Below are positions 36,086 to 44,763 of a stretch of 59,427 nt of DNA, in pieces. Positions within the stretch are counted from its first letter, which is position 1. Each line of letters opens with the position of its first letter. A program made the position numbers and the translations under genes. The stretch is from Mesorhizobium sp. B2-7-2 (GTDB lineage Bacteria; Pseudomonadota; Alphaproteobacteria; Rhizobiales; Rhizobiaceae). The stretch is from contig NZ_VFTZ01000029.1 in the NCBI RefSeq assembly GCF_006440775.1, positions 5,001 to 64,427 on the forward strand. The letters run 5' to 3'. Under the pieces are notes generated by a model. That model was not told the origin of the DNA, did no database searches, and saw nothing but the letters and a program-made list of their open reading frames with translations.

Positions 36086-36183
36086 GGCGGTTTCCTCCGC
36101 CGGCCAGCTTATGCGGCCTCGGCCGACGCGGAATGACGCGGCGTCCAAAAGACTTGGCAATTCCTCCAGCCCGACAGCCGCGA

Positions 36184-37152
36184 TCAGGATTGTTCGTCGC
36201 CGCTGGCATTGCGGAAATGGCTCGGCGCCACGCCCATCACCCGCTTGAAGGCGCGGCTGAAGGAGGCTTCCGAATCATAGCCCAATCTCGAGGCCGTGAC
36301 CGAAACCCTCGTGCCGTCGCGGGTAAGCCATTGCCGCGCCTGATGCATGCGCACGCGCAGCACGTATTTGGCCGGCGTCTCGCCGACCACGGCGGCGAAG
36401 CGCTGCGCAAAGGCGGAGCGCGAGGCGCCCATCATCCTGGCCAGCGCCTCGACCGTCCAGTCGCGCTCCGGCTGCAGGTGGATGGCGGCGAGCACCTTGC
36501 CGACATCGGGGTTGCGCACGGCGGCAATCCATCCGGTGGCGTCGCCGCAGCCGTTTTCCACCCAGGAGCGGATGATGGTGGCGGCCAGCACGTCGGCCAG
36601 GCGAGCAAGAATGCCGCCGGAGCCGACGCGGTCCATCGCCACCTCGCCGGCCATGGCGTCGAGCAGATGCTGGATACCGGGCGCATTCGCCATCAGCTTA
36701 TGCGCCTGCATGAGATCGGGCATCATCTCCAGCAGCGGATGCGAGCCGTCGAGGTTGAAATGCATCGAGCCGCAAAACAGCAAGGTCTTGCAGCCGTCGC
36801 AGCCGTTCGAGACGTCGTAGATGTTCTCGCATACCGGCTCGATGGTGTAGCGGCCGATCGGCACCGGCGGCACGCCGGGCGCGCTTGCCAGCACATGCTC
36901 GTCGCCGCGCGGGATCAGCAGCGCGTCGCCCAGCGAGAGCTCGATCCATTCCTTGGCCGGCGAGAAGAGCCAGCAGCCCTGCTGTCCGATGAAATGGAAA
37001 CGCGCGGCCTTCTGCGCGGGGAAGGAGACGGCCCAGGGCTCGCCCAGCACGCAGCGGCCATAGTCGACGCCATCGAGGCGCAAGCCACGCAACATGTCGG
37101 TGAGCGGGTCGCCCGAAGTCTCCAAAACCGATTTGGACGAATTGTAATTCAT
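36184..37152 (-). CDS. AraC family transcriptional regulator
   Basis: 322 residues. N-terminal cupin-type sensor domain (AraC_binding_2/cupin_6-like, with RFHFIGQQGCWLFS and IPRGDEHVL), then a double HTH: DVGKVLAAIHLQPERDWTVEALARMMGASRSAFAQRFAAVVGETPAKYVLRVRMHQAR and LGYDSEASFSRAFKRVMGVAP. The ATG at 37152 is chosen; a GTG at 37188 with AGGGA close by would add 12 residues. Divergent from an MFS gene, with paired direct repeats in between, so it likely controls that exporter. Confidence 0.9.
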   Translation of the reverse strand: MNYNSSKSVLETSGDPLTDMLRGLRLDGVDYGRCVLGEPWAVSFPAQKAARFHFIGQQGCWLFSPAKEWIELSLGDALLIPRGDEHVLASAPGVPPVPIGRYTIEPVCENIYDVSNGCDGCKTLLFCGSMHFNLDGSHPLLEMMPDLMQAHKLMANAPGIQHLLDAMAGEVAMDRVGSGGILARLADVLAATIIRSWVENGCGDATGWIAAVRNPDVGKVLAAIHLQPERDWTVEALARMMGASRSAFAQRFAAVVGETPAKYVLRVRMHQARQWLTRDGTRVSVTASRLGYDSEASFSRAFKRVMGVAPSHFRNASGDEQS

Positions 37153-37193
37153 TTCGGCGTTTCTAGCATGGAAACTCCAGATAGTCACTCCCT

Positions 37194-37229
37194 ATGTTGC
37201 ATTGCAGCTCAAATGTTGCGCTGCAACTC
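37194..37229. promoter_or_regulatory. Direct-repeat operator for the AraC-type regulator
   Basis: Two direct 17-bp repeats, ATGTTGCATTGCAGCTC (37194-37210) and ATGTTGCGCTGCAACTC (37213-37229), match at 14 positions with 19-bp spacing, about two helical turns. This is the usual layout for an AraC-family dimer and lies between the divergent genes. Confidence 0.65.
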
Positions 37230-37243
37230 ACCGGAGATTTGCC

Positions 37244-38461
37244 ATGACCGAGCCCGCCACAGGCGCCATCGACGCCGCTGTCCTCGACAGAACCGAACCT
37301 GAAGAACGAAGTGAGCCTGCGTGGGCCGCGGTGGTCTCGCTGGCGCTCGGCGTTTTCGGCCTGGTCACCGCCGAATTCCTGCCCGCCAGCCTGTTGACGC
37401 GATTGGCGCAAGACCTGGGCGTCAGCGAAGGCGCCGCCGGACAGGCGGTGACCGCGACGGCTGTCGTCGGGGCAATTGCCGCGCCGACCATGGCGATCGT
37501 TACCAAGCGGCTCGACCGCCGGCTGGTGATGTGGATCCTATCTGTCCTGCTGATCGTCTCCAATCTCGTCGCCGCCTTCGCCTCATCGCTCACCATGCTG
37601 CTTCTCGCCCGTGTCGTGCTGGGCGTCGCGCTCGGCGGCTTCTGGTCGATGTCGGCGGCCATGGCGCTCAGGCTGGTGCCGATGCGGCTGATGCCGCGCG
37701 CCATGTCGATCATTCTCACCGGCGTCTCGGTCGCCACCGTGACGGCGGCTCCGGTCGGAGCCTATGTCGGCGACATCTGGGGCTGGCGCACGGCGTTTAT
37801 GATCGCCGCGGTCGTCGGCGGGCTGGCGCTTCTGGTGCAACTCGCCACCCTTCCCGGCCTGCCGCCGACGACCGTGGCAAGCTTCCGCACGCTGGTCGAG
37901 GTGCTGAAGCGGCCTATGATCCGCATCGCGCTGCTGGTGGTGCTGCTGGTCGCTTCCGGACAGTTTGCCGGCTTCACTTATGTGCGGCCGTTCCTGGAGA
38001 CCGTCCCGGCGATGCCGATCGAGACCATCTCGCTGGTGCTGCTCGCCTATGGCATTGGCGGCTTCTTCGGCAATTTCGCCGGCGCGTTCCTGGCCGAGCG
38101 CAACCTGAAAATGGCCGTGGGCCTGGCGCCGCTGCTGATCGCCCTCTCGGCGGCTGCGCTGCTTGCGCTCGGCGCTTCGCCGATTGCGGCGGCGGTCGCC
38201 GTCACCGCCTGGGGCTTTGCCTTCGGCGCCGTGCCGGTCGGCCTGCAGACTTGGCTGGTGCGCGCCGCGCCAGACCAGGCCGAAAGCGCCGGCGGGCTGA
38301 TGGTCGCGACCTTCCAGGTGGCGATCGCGCTGGGCGCCATCTTCGGAGGGCTGCTGGTCGATCACGCCGGCGTGGCCAGCGCTTTCGCCTATGGCGGCGT
38401 GGCGACCTTGCTGGCGGCGCTGGTGGCGTTCCTGATGGGGCCCAAGCAGGCGGCGGAGTAG
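37244..38461 (+). CDS. MFS transporter (DHA1-type efflux-like)
   Basis: 405 residues with about twelve membrane helices. Typical opening SLALGVFGLVTAEFLPASLLTRLAQDLGVSEGAAGQAVTATAVVG and the motif-A equivalent TKRLDRRLVMW after helix 2. This subgroup includes sugar/drug exporters of the AraJ/YdhP/SotB type. Divergent from an AraC regulator. Direction of transport cannot be proven from sequence. Confidence 0.88.
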   Translation: MTEPATGAIDAAVLDRTEPEERSEPAWAAVVSLALGVFGLVTAEFLPASLLTRLAQDLGVSEGAAGQAVTATAVVGAIAAPTMAIVTKRLDRRLVMWILSVLLIVSNLVAAFASSLTMLLLARVVLGVALGGFWSMSAAMALRLVPMRLMPRAMSIILTGVSVATVTAAPVGAYVGDIWGWRTAFMIAAVVGGLALLVQLATLPGLPPTTVASFRTLVEVLKRPMIRIALLVVLLVASGQFAGFTYVRPFLETVPAMPIETISLVLLAYGIGGFFGNFAGAFLAERNLKMAVGLAPLLIALSAAALLALGASPIAAAVAVTAWGFAFGAVPVGLQTWLVRAAPDQAESAGGLMVATFQVAIALGAIFGGLLVDHAGVASAFAYGGVATLLAALVAFLMGPKQAAE

Positions 38462-38489
38462 GCCAGACCGCTTGCCCTTCCGAGCATCG

Positions 38490-38513
38490 GCCCGGCTCTC
38501 ACGAGCGCCGGGC
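38490..38513 (+). terminator. Hairpin between convergent MFS and GFA genes
   Basis: GCCCGGC (38490-38496), a 10-base loop, GCCGGGC (38507-38513), then TGTTAATTCT. Positioned 29 bases after the MFS stop. Confidence 0.5.
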
Positions 38514-38527
38514 TGTTAATTCTAGCT

Positions 38528-38875
38528 TCAAGCCGAGCGGCCGTCGAACTCGAACACTTCGATGCTGGCGATGTCGACGCCGTCGAGGCAGTTGATGTTG
38601 ATATAGGCGGACCGTTCGTTGCCTTGGCCGACATCCTCGGCGAAGGGGTGGATGCCGCAGGTGCGGCAGAAGCGGTGCGCGATTTGAACCTTGCCGAAGG
38701 TGTAGCGTCCGAGGTCGTCGCCCCAGGCAACCAGATTGAGCTTCTCATGCGGCACGGCCCACAAAAGCGCGCCCTTGCGTGAGCAGATCGAGCAGTTGCA
38801 GCGCACGGCCATGCCGAGCTCGCCCTTGACCTCGAACGCCACCTTGCCGCAGTGGCAGCTGCCTTTGTACAGCAT
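38528..38875 (-). CDS. GFA (CENP-V) domain zinc protein (second)
   Basis: 115 residues from MLYKGSCHCGKVAFEVKG. Zinc-binding cysteines appear in the canonical order: SCHCGKV, CNCSICSRKG and CRTCGIHPF. GGAAAG lies 6 bases before this ATG; the adjacent ATG at 38881 is an alternative. Similar to glutathione-dependent formaldehyde-activating-like enzymes; substrate unknown. It is only distantly related to the GFA gene at 13732. Confidence 0.88.
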   Translation of the reverse strand: MLYKGSCHCGKVAFEVKGELGMAVRCNCSICSRKGALLWAVPHEKLNLVAWGDDLGRYTFGKVQIAHRFCRTCGIHPFAEDVGQGNERSAYININCLDGVDIASIEVFEFDGRSA

Positions 38876-38994
38876 CAGCATCTTTCCATCGCTGGCAGGG
38901 TGCAAAGGCACACTTGCCGGGTTATCTCTTTGCCGGCCAACACCAGGCCGCACGCCTAAAAGACGTTGCAATTTTGCAAGGCCCGACATCGAAA

Positions 38995-40290
38995 ATGCAA
39001 TCCATCCGCGACCGCCTCGAAATCATCCTGTCACGTCTTGCCAATCGGGCGGCGGATGAGAAGGTCTATACGAAGCTCTATGCCGAAGCCGCGCGGGCAG
39101 CCGCCGATGCGTCCGATGCCCGCCGCAAGGCCGGCGTCAGCCTTGGGCCGCTCGACGGGCGCATCGTTTCGATCAAGGATCTGTTCGACGTCGCCGGAGA
39201 GCCGACGACGGCCGGATCGCTGATCCGCGCCAGCGCCGAACCGGCGGCGCGGGACGCGGCGATCGTGCAGAGGCTGCGCCAGGCGGGCGCGGTCATCCTC
39301 GGCAAGACCAACATGACCGAGTTCGCCTTCACAGCGATCGGCGACAATCCGCATCACGGCACACCGGGCAACGCTGCCGATGCCGGCCTGATCCCGGGCG
39401 GCTCGTCATCTGGAGCCGGCGTTGCGATCGGCGAGGGCACAAGCGACATCTCCATCGGTTCGGACACCGGCGGTTCGGTGCGCATTCCCGCCTCGCTCAA
39501 CGGCATCGTCGGCTTCAAGCCGACGGCGCGGCGCGTGCCTTTGACGGGCGCCTTTCCGCTGTCGATCACGCTGGATTCCATCGGTCCGCTTGCCCGCAGC
39601 GTCGCCGATTGCGCCATCGCCGATGCGGTCATGGCGGGGGAAGAGCTTGCGGCCCTTCAGCCGGTCTCGCTCGCCGGCCTGCGCGTCGGCATTCCACGCG
39701 GCGTGCTTTTCGACGAGACGCAGGAGCAGGTCGCCGAAGCTTTCGAGGCCTGCATCGACAGGATCGGGCGGGCCGGCGCCCGTGCAGCCGATTTGTCCAT
39801 CGACGATCTCATCGCCGAGATGCGCGCGGCAACCAGGCGCGGCACGATCGCGTCGATGGAAGGCGCCGAAATCCATGCCGATTGGTTGGCGAGCGGCGCC
39901 TCGGTGCCGGTCGATCCGCATGTCACCGGGCCATTGACGCGCGCGCTGGCTGTCCCTGCCTCGGCCTACATCCGGACGATCCGCCGCCGCGCCGAACTGG
40001 CCGCCTTGATGGACGAACGGCTGGAGGCGGTCGATGTTCTGGCATTGCCGACCGTGCCGATGGTCGCGCCGTCCATCGCCGCCATGGCCGGCGACGAAGA
40101 ACTGCGCGACAAGACGGAAGGGCTGCTCTTGCGCAACACGCAGGTCGCCAACCAGTTCGACCTTTGCGCGATCTCGCTGCCGATGACCGGCACGAAACTG
40201 CCGGCCGGATTGATGCTGGTGGGCAAGCACGGGCATGACAGTCATCTGCTGCGCATTGCCGCCGCGGTCGAGACTTTGCTTGGCCGTTGA
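38995..40290 (+). CDS. Amidase signature family protein
   Basis: 431 residues. The Ser-cisSer-Lys triad is visible: Lys61 (SIKDLFDV), Ser137 (GGSSSG) and Ser161 (SDTGGSVR). Length fits a stand-alone amidase rather than GatA. It hydrolyses a carboxylic amide; possible substrates include allophanate-like, aryl or indole amides. The frame to 38914 lacks an upstream ribosome-binding site. Flanked by divergent/convergent genes of other pathways, so its context is uninformative. Confidence 0.9.
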   Translation: MQSIRDRLEIILSRLANRAADEKVYTKLYAEAARAAADASDARRKAGVSLGPLDGRIVSIKDLFDVAGEPTTAGSLIRASAEPAARDAAIVQRLRQAGAVILGKTNMTEFAFTAIGDNPHHGTPGNAADAGLIPGGSSSGAGVAIGEGTSDISIGSDTGGSVRIPASLNGIVGFKPTARRVPLTGAFPLSITLDSIGPLARSVADCAIADAVMAGEELAALQPVSLAGLRVGIPRGVLFDETQEQVAEAFEACIDRIGRAGARAADLSIDDLIAEMRAATRRGTIASMEGAEIHADWLASGASVPVDPHVTGPLTRALAVPASAYIRTIRRRAELAALMDERLEAVDVLALPTVPMVAPSIAAMAGDEELRDKTEGLLLRNTQVANQFDLCAISLPMTGTKLPAGLMLVGKHGHDSHLLRIAAAVETLLGR

Positions 40291-40371
40291 TTGCGGAGGC
40301 CATCAGGATGCAAGTCCGGAAAGGCTGGCGGGAATCTCAGGTCTGCACCTGTCGCGATGTTCGCCTCGGAA

Positions 40372-41352
40372 CTATTCGCCGACCGGAAAGCGCCGCCGGT
40401 AGTGCTCGATCACTTCCGGATTGCGCAGGTTGACCGGCAGCTTGCCGGCGAGCACCAGCAAGGCCTCGCCGGCGGCGCCGACACCCATGCGCATCATTGA
40501 TTCCTCGGTGATGCCGGCCATATGCGGGGTGACGATGACGTTGTCGAAGCCGAAATAGGGATGGTTCGGCGGCAGCGGTTGGGTCGCAAAAACGTCGAGC
40601 GCAGCGCCGCCGATGCGGCCGGCACGCAGGGCTTCGATCAGCGCCTCATCATCCACCACCGGGCCGCGCGAGACATTGATCAGCAGCGTGTTGGGTTTCA
40701 TGCGGGCAATGCGCTCTCGACTGATGAGGCCGCGCGTTTCCTGCGTCAGCGGGCAGCAGAGCACGATGATGTCGCTCTGCTCGACCAGCGCATCGATCGA
40801 CAGGAAGCCGACACGCTCGGGCGCGGGGCGCAGGCTGCGCGTGGTCGCCACGACATTGAGGTCGAAGCCGTGCGCGGCGATGTGGCCGACAGCCTGGCCG
40901 ACCGCGCCGAGGCCGACGATGCCGATGGTCTTGCCGGCCAGCTCGCTGGTCGAGTTGGCGTGCTCGCGGCCGGCAAGCCAGCCCTTGGCGCGCAGGTCGC
41001 GGTCCATCATTCGGAAGCGCCGCAGCAGGGCAAGTGTCACGAACATCACATGCTCGGCGACCGAGCGGGCGTTGACGGCGGGCACGTTCGCCACCAGCAC
41101 GCCGGCGGCGGTCGCGGCCTCGACCGGGATCATGTCCAGCCCGGCGCCGTGGCGGATCGCGGCGCGCAGGCTCGAAGCACCCGCAAACAGCTCCGGCGGC
41201 AGCGGCGCGCGCACGATGACGATGTCGGCGTCGCTGGCCTCCGCGGTCAGTGTCTTGGCATCGAGCGCGGAAGCGATCGCAAGCCGTCCGGCGCCGGCCA
41301 GCATCGCCGTGGCGCGAGGATGCAGCGGATGCGTCGACAGTATCTTGCGCAT
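40372..41352 (-). CDS. D-isomer specific 2-hydroxyacid dehydrogenase
   Basis: 326 residues from MRKILSTHPLHP. Rossmann motif TIGIVGLGAVGQAVG in the middle; catalytic Arg in NVSRGPVVDD, Glu in the following helix region, and His in VTPHMAGITEES. Alternative start at 41370. It reduces a 2-keto acid or oxidises a D-2-hydroxy acid with NAD(P). Upstream of it on the same strand are the GntR and enolase-superfamily genes, so it may serve sugar-acid breakdown, though 176 bases separate them. Confidence 0.9.
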   Translation of the reverse strand: MRKILSTHPLHPRATAMLAGAGRLAIASALDAKTLTAEASDADIVIVRAPLPPELFAGASSLRAAIRHGAGLDMIPVEAATAAGVLVANVPAVNARSVAEHVMFVTLALLRRFRMMDRDLRAKGWLAGREHANSTSELAGKTIGIVGLGAVGQAVGHIAAHGFDLNVVATTRSLRPAPERVGFLSIDALVEQSDIIVLCCPLTQETRGLISRERIARMKPNTLLINVSRGPVVDDEALIEALRAGRIGGAALDVFATQPLPPNHPYFGFDNVIVTPHMAGITEESMMRMGVGAAGEALLVLAGKLPVNLRNPEVIEHYRRRFPVGE

Positions 41353-41528
41353 GGGGTTCCATTCCCGCATTTGTGCGATGCCAAGCTAAACGTCTGGCTG
41401 CAAAATGCTCAAGGGCATTTCGCCGTTTCACGGAAACGGAGAACTGCCCTGTCTCTGTGGGTTCACTTTCGGACGGAAGGCTACGGCGAAGGTGCCGAAC
41501 CTGACCGTCCACACTTTCCTGAAATTGC

Positions 41529-42245
41529 TCAAGCCTTCTCGAGCGCAGCGCTTTTCGGCTCCATTCCGCGGCCTTCGATAATCCCCTTCCAGTAGCTCTC
41601 GGCGCCCTGCAAATGGGCATTCATCAGGGCCTGGGCGAGGTTGCCGTCGCGGCGCAACAGCGCTTCGTAGATCTGGATATGCTCGGCATGCGAACGCACC
41701 GAGCGTTCGGGATCGTTGAAATAGATCGGCAGGCGCTGCTCGCCCATCAGGTAATAGACGCTGCAGATATTGTGGAAGACGCTGTTCTTGGTCGCGCGCA
41801 CGATCTCGAGGTGAAACTCGCGGTCTTCCTTGGCGAGGCCTTCGCCGGCGGCGATGCGCTCTTCGGAAGCCTTCAGGATTTCGCGCAGGCGCTCGAAGTT
41901 CTCCTCGGTGGCGCGCGAGCAGGCAAGCTCGGCCGCCTTGATCTCGTGGATCTTGCGCAACTCGACGGTTTCGTAGATCTGCACCGGATCGAGCGGCAAG
42001 CCGGCGCGGGCGAACAGCGCCAGCGCTTCCACGCTCGCCTGCTTGGTGTCGATATAGATGCCGGATTTGGCGCGGCGCTCGACGATGCGCATGGCCTCGA
42101 GGATGGCGAGCGCCTCGCGGATCTGGCCGCGGCTGACACCGAAATGTTCCGCCAGCTCTCGCTCGGAGGGCGTGCGGCCGGACTCCTTGTCCGAGTTGGA
42201 AAAGAGATAGGCGGCGAGTTCCGCGAGAAGGTTCTTTTCTTTCAT
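41529..42245 (-). CDS. GntR family regulator, FadR/FCD subfamily
   Basis: 238 residues. Winged HTH SGRTPSERELAEHFGVSRGQIREALAILEAMRIVERRAKSGIYI at about 22-65, then an all-helical FCD domain with ELRKIHEIKAAELACSRATEENFERLREIL and EDREFHLEIVRATKN, HAEHIQIYEALLRRDGNLAQALMNAHLQ carrying the metal-binding Asp/His set. Start ATG overlaps the stop of the enolase-family gene. Such proteins bind CTGGT..ACCAG or TTGGT..ACCAA palindromes, exactly the type found at 44467, 44649, 29612 and 29791, making this the likely regulator of that set. Confidence 0.9.
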   Translation of the reverse strand: MKEKNLLAELAAYLFSNSDKESGRTPSERELAEHFGVSRGQIREALAILEAMRIVERRAKSGIYIDTKQASVEALALFARAGLPLDPVQIYETVELRKIHEIKAAELACSRATEENFERLREILKASEERIAAGEGLAKEDREFHLEIVRATKNSVFHNICSVYYLMGEQRLPIYFNDPERSVRSHAEHIQIYEALLRRDGNLAQALMNAHLQGAESYWKGIIEGRGMEPKSAALEKA

Positions 42246-42247
42246 CG

Positions 42248-43417
42248 TCAAATACGTTGCGCGTGCGCCTCCAGGAATCGCTCGGAGATGGTGAATCCCA
42301 ATCCAGGCTTTTCAGGGATCGCTATCATACCGTCCTTCGCCTCGACAGTCTCCTCGACGAGGTCGTGGATCATCGGGTTGGCGCCGAGCGAATATTCAAT
42401 GGTGAAGCTGGCGGGTGAGGCGGCACACACATGCAACCCGGCAAAGAAGCAGGGCGCGCCGGCCCATAGATGCGGCGCGAATCGCAGGTTGAAGGCGCTG
42501 GCGATGGTGCCGATCTTCATCGCCTCGCTGATGCCGCCGCAGAAGGCGGGATCCGGCTGGAAGATGTCGGCCGACTTCAGCACAGCCAGATCGCGGAAGG
42601 CATAGCGCGTCGCCTCGCTTTCGCCAGTGGCGATCGGCGTCGATCCCGAGGCGCGCACGTCGGCCATGCCCGGCTTGTCGTCGGCGGTCACCGGTTCCTC
42701 AAACCAGGCAAGGTCGAGATCGGCGGTGAGGTTGATGAAGCGCTTGGCCTCGGCGACGGTATAGGTGCCGTGCGCGTCGACCATCAGATCGACGTCGGGA
42801 CCGATCGCCTGCCTTGCGGCGCGCACGCGCGCGGCCGAGGCATGTGGGGCACCATCCATGGCGCCGATGCGCATCTTCAGCGCCTTGAACCCGCCCTTGG
42901 CGATGTAGGATGTCAACTGCTCGCCGATGGCGTCGGCTGAGGCCCAGCCGCCCGAGGCATAGGCCTGCATGCGCTCGACCTTGCGGCCGCCGAGCAGCCG
43001 CCACACCGGCTGCCCCAGCGACTTGCCGAGGATGTCCCACAGCGCGATGTCGACGGCGCTGATCGCCGCCACACTCATGCCGCGTCGCGCCAGCTGCGGC
43101 ATGGCATGGCCGGCATGCGCCGCCGTCTCATGCCGCACGCCGTTGTAGAGCATTTCCCAGATGATGCCGATGTCGGCCGGATCGCAACCGATCAGCTGCG
43201 GGCCGATCTCGTGGTTGAGCATATGGACGAGCGCGCCATAGCTGCCAGCGCTGCCGGCGGCGTTCTTGCCCTCGCCCCAGCCGACAAGGCCGTCAGCGGT
43301 CTCGATGCGCAGAATGGCGGCGTCGAACGTCGTCACCTGACCGAAGTCGCTGCGATGCTGCTTCGCGACTTCGATCGGGATACGAACCCACCAGGCCTGG
43401 ACGCTCTTGATGCGCAT
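42248..43417 (-). CDS. Mandelate racemase/muconate-lactonising-type enolase superfamily enzyme
   Basis: 389 residues. Metal ligands Asp214 (VDAH), Glu240 (WFEEP) and Glu266 (TGES) are present, with Lys181-x-Arg183 on the second barrel strand and His315 in FAPHLW as acid/base candidates. The pattern resembles sugar-acid dehydratases or racemases of the MR subgroup. In operon with the GntR gene downstream and next to an isomerase-like gene upstream. The exact sugar acid is not known. Confidence 0.9.
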   Translation of the reverse strand: MRIKSVQAWWVRIPIEVAKQHRSDFGQVTTFDAAILRIETADGLVGWGEGKNAAGSAGSYGALVHMLNHEIGPQLIGCDPADIGIIWEMLYNGVRHETAAHAGHAMPQLARRGMSVAAISAVDIALWDILGKSLGQPVWRLLGGRKVERMQAYASGGWASADAIGEQLTSYIAKGGFKALKMRIGAMDGAPHASAARVRAARQAIGPDVDLMVDAHGTYTVAEAKRFINLTADLDLAWFEEPVTADDKPGMADVRASGSTPIATGESEATRYAFRDLAVLKSADIFQPDPAFCGGISEAMKIGTIASAFNLRFAPHLWAGAPCFFAGLHVCAASPASFTIEYSLGANPMIHDLVEETVEAKDGMIAIPEKPGLGFTISERFLEAHAQRI

Positions 43418-43474
43418 GTTTTCCCTTCGGCCCCTCCGCCCGCCGGGTGGAAGGGACAGGTTTCGATCGGAGGC

Positions 43475-44362
43475 CTACTTGATCAGCGGCAGCAGCGTTT
43501 CGGCGGTGATGCGCATCTGGTCGGTGTAGAATTTTTCCGTGAGCACGCTGGAGCCGTGGTCCTGGATGAATTTGAGCTGCTCGGGCGAGATGTCGACCGG
43601 ATTGCGCTCGACCATCTCCGGATAGGGCGCCGCCGGCGTGCGGTCGACGGGCGCGACGAACTCGTTGGTCAGCGCGCCGTCATAGCCGACTTCCTTCAAC
43701 GTGCGCACGATCTTCGGCCAGTCGATCTGGCCAAGGCCGGCTGCGAAGCGGTTGTTGTCAGCGACATGGAAATCGAACAGGCGCTTTCCGACCTGACGGA
43801 TCGCGTCATAGACGTTAAATTCCTCCATGTGGATATGGTAGGCGTCGAGGCAGACGCCGCATTCGGGGCTCACCGCATCGGCGAGCGCCAGCGCCTGGGC
43901 GCCGCGGTTGAAGAGGTAGGTCTCGAAGCGGTTGAGCGGCTCGACGGCGATCCTGACGCCGACCTTCTGGGCATGGCTGAAACATTCGCGCGTGGCATCG
44001 ACCACCCAGCCCCATTCCTCCGCCTCGGTGCCGTCCGGCACGACCTTGCCGACGGTCGCGGGCACCAGCGTGATGATCTCGCCGTCGAGCTCGCTGACCA
44101 TGGTGAGCACGTCCTTGACGTATTGGACGGAGCGCTCGCGCTGGCCCTGGTCCCTTGCGGCGAGGTTGCGCTCGCCGAGCATCAGAGTCACCGAACCCCA
44201 GCAGCGGATGCCGTGCTCCTTCAGGAGCGCGCGCGTCTCCTTGGTCTTGTACTGCTCGGGCTCGCCGGAAATCTCGATCGATTCGTAGCCGAATTTCTTG
44301 ATGCGCTTGAGCGTCACCTCCAGCGGTTCCGCCCGCATCCAATTGTGCGTCGAAAGATGCAT
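43475..44362 (-). CDS. Xylose isomerase-like TIM-barrel sugar isomerase/epimerase 1
   Basis: 295 residues. Starts MHLSTHNWMRAEPLEVTLKRIKKFGYESIEISGEPEQY, the usual first barrel strand of the AP-endonuclease-2/xylose-isomerase-like family. Metal-binding candidates: Glu in AVEPLNRFE, Asp/His in CLDAYHIHMEE and His in DFHVADNNR. GGAAGG precedes the start. Upstream of the enolase-superfamily gene by 57 bases and in the same direction, so probably the first gene of that operon. Confidence 0.88.
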   Translation of the reverse strand: MHLSTHNWMRAEPLEVTLKRIKKFGYESIEISGEPEQYKTKETRALLKEHGIRCWGSVTLMLGERNLAARDQGQRERSVQYVKDVLTMVSELDGEIITLVPATVGKVVPDGTEAEEWGWVVDATRECFSHAQKVGVRIAVEPLNRFETYLFNRGAQALALADAVSPECGVCLDAYHIHMEEFNVYDAIRQVGKRLFDFHVADNNRFAAGLGQIDWPKIVRTLKEVGYDGALTNEFVAPVDRTPAAPYPEMVERNPVDISPEQLKFIQDHGSSVLTEKFYTDQMRITAETLLPLIK

Positions 44363-44466
44363 GGTCTATCCTTCCCAGAATTCGCCTGTCACATTCTACC
44401 CCGCGACGCCTCCAGTAGAGGCGGGCGCATGATTCCTCCCCAAGGCGTTGCCAGCGTTTTCCTCGA

Positions 44467-44483
44467 AACTGGTTCGACCAATT
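44467..44483. promoter_or_regulatory. FCD-type operator in the isomerase divergon
   Basis: AACTGGTTCGACCAATT, with core CTGGTTCGACCA identical to that at 29612-29630. About 105 bases before the start of the leftward isomerase gene. Confidence 0.6.
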
Positions 44484-44629
44484 GGGCCCTTCATGACCTC
44501 TACAGCAAATTTTCATGCACGGCAACAAGTGGGCGGCTGAAGCTCTATCGGCCGAGCAATAGTCTGATTTTACGTGGTAATTCCACTTATCTATTTGCAA
44601 GCTCGGCTCGCCTCCGCGGTTTTCGGCCG

Positions 44630-44661
44630 CTTGACCGAATTCCGGGATTTGGTAATACCAG
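44630..44661 (+). promoter_or_regulatory. Promoter with TTGGTAATACCAG operator before the rightward operon
   Basis: CTTGAC at 44630-44635 and TAATAC at 44653-44658 with a 17-base spacer; the inverted repeat TTGGTAATACCAG (44649-44661) overlaps the -10. Same architecture as at 29773-29803, supporting co-regulation. Confidence 0.6.
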
Positions 44662-44763
44662 AATGGCGCAATGCATAGACGCCGACAGGGTTGACCAAAC
44701 AGGCTGGCCCTCATTTCAATAGGCGCTATGCTTGGTCGCGAAAACAAACGAGGGAGGATGCCG

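Larger units (their letters stand above)
44363..44763. promoter_or_regulatory. Divergent control region of the isomerase operons
   Basis: About 400 bases without a gene between two oppositely oriented isomerase genes. It contains an FCD-type operator near the left operon (44467-44483) and a promoter/operator for the right operon (44630-44661). The part around 44500-44610 is AT-richer than its surroundings. Confidence 0.6.
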
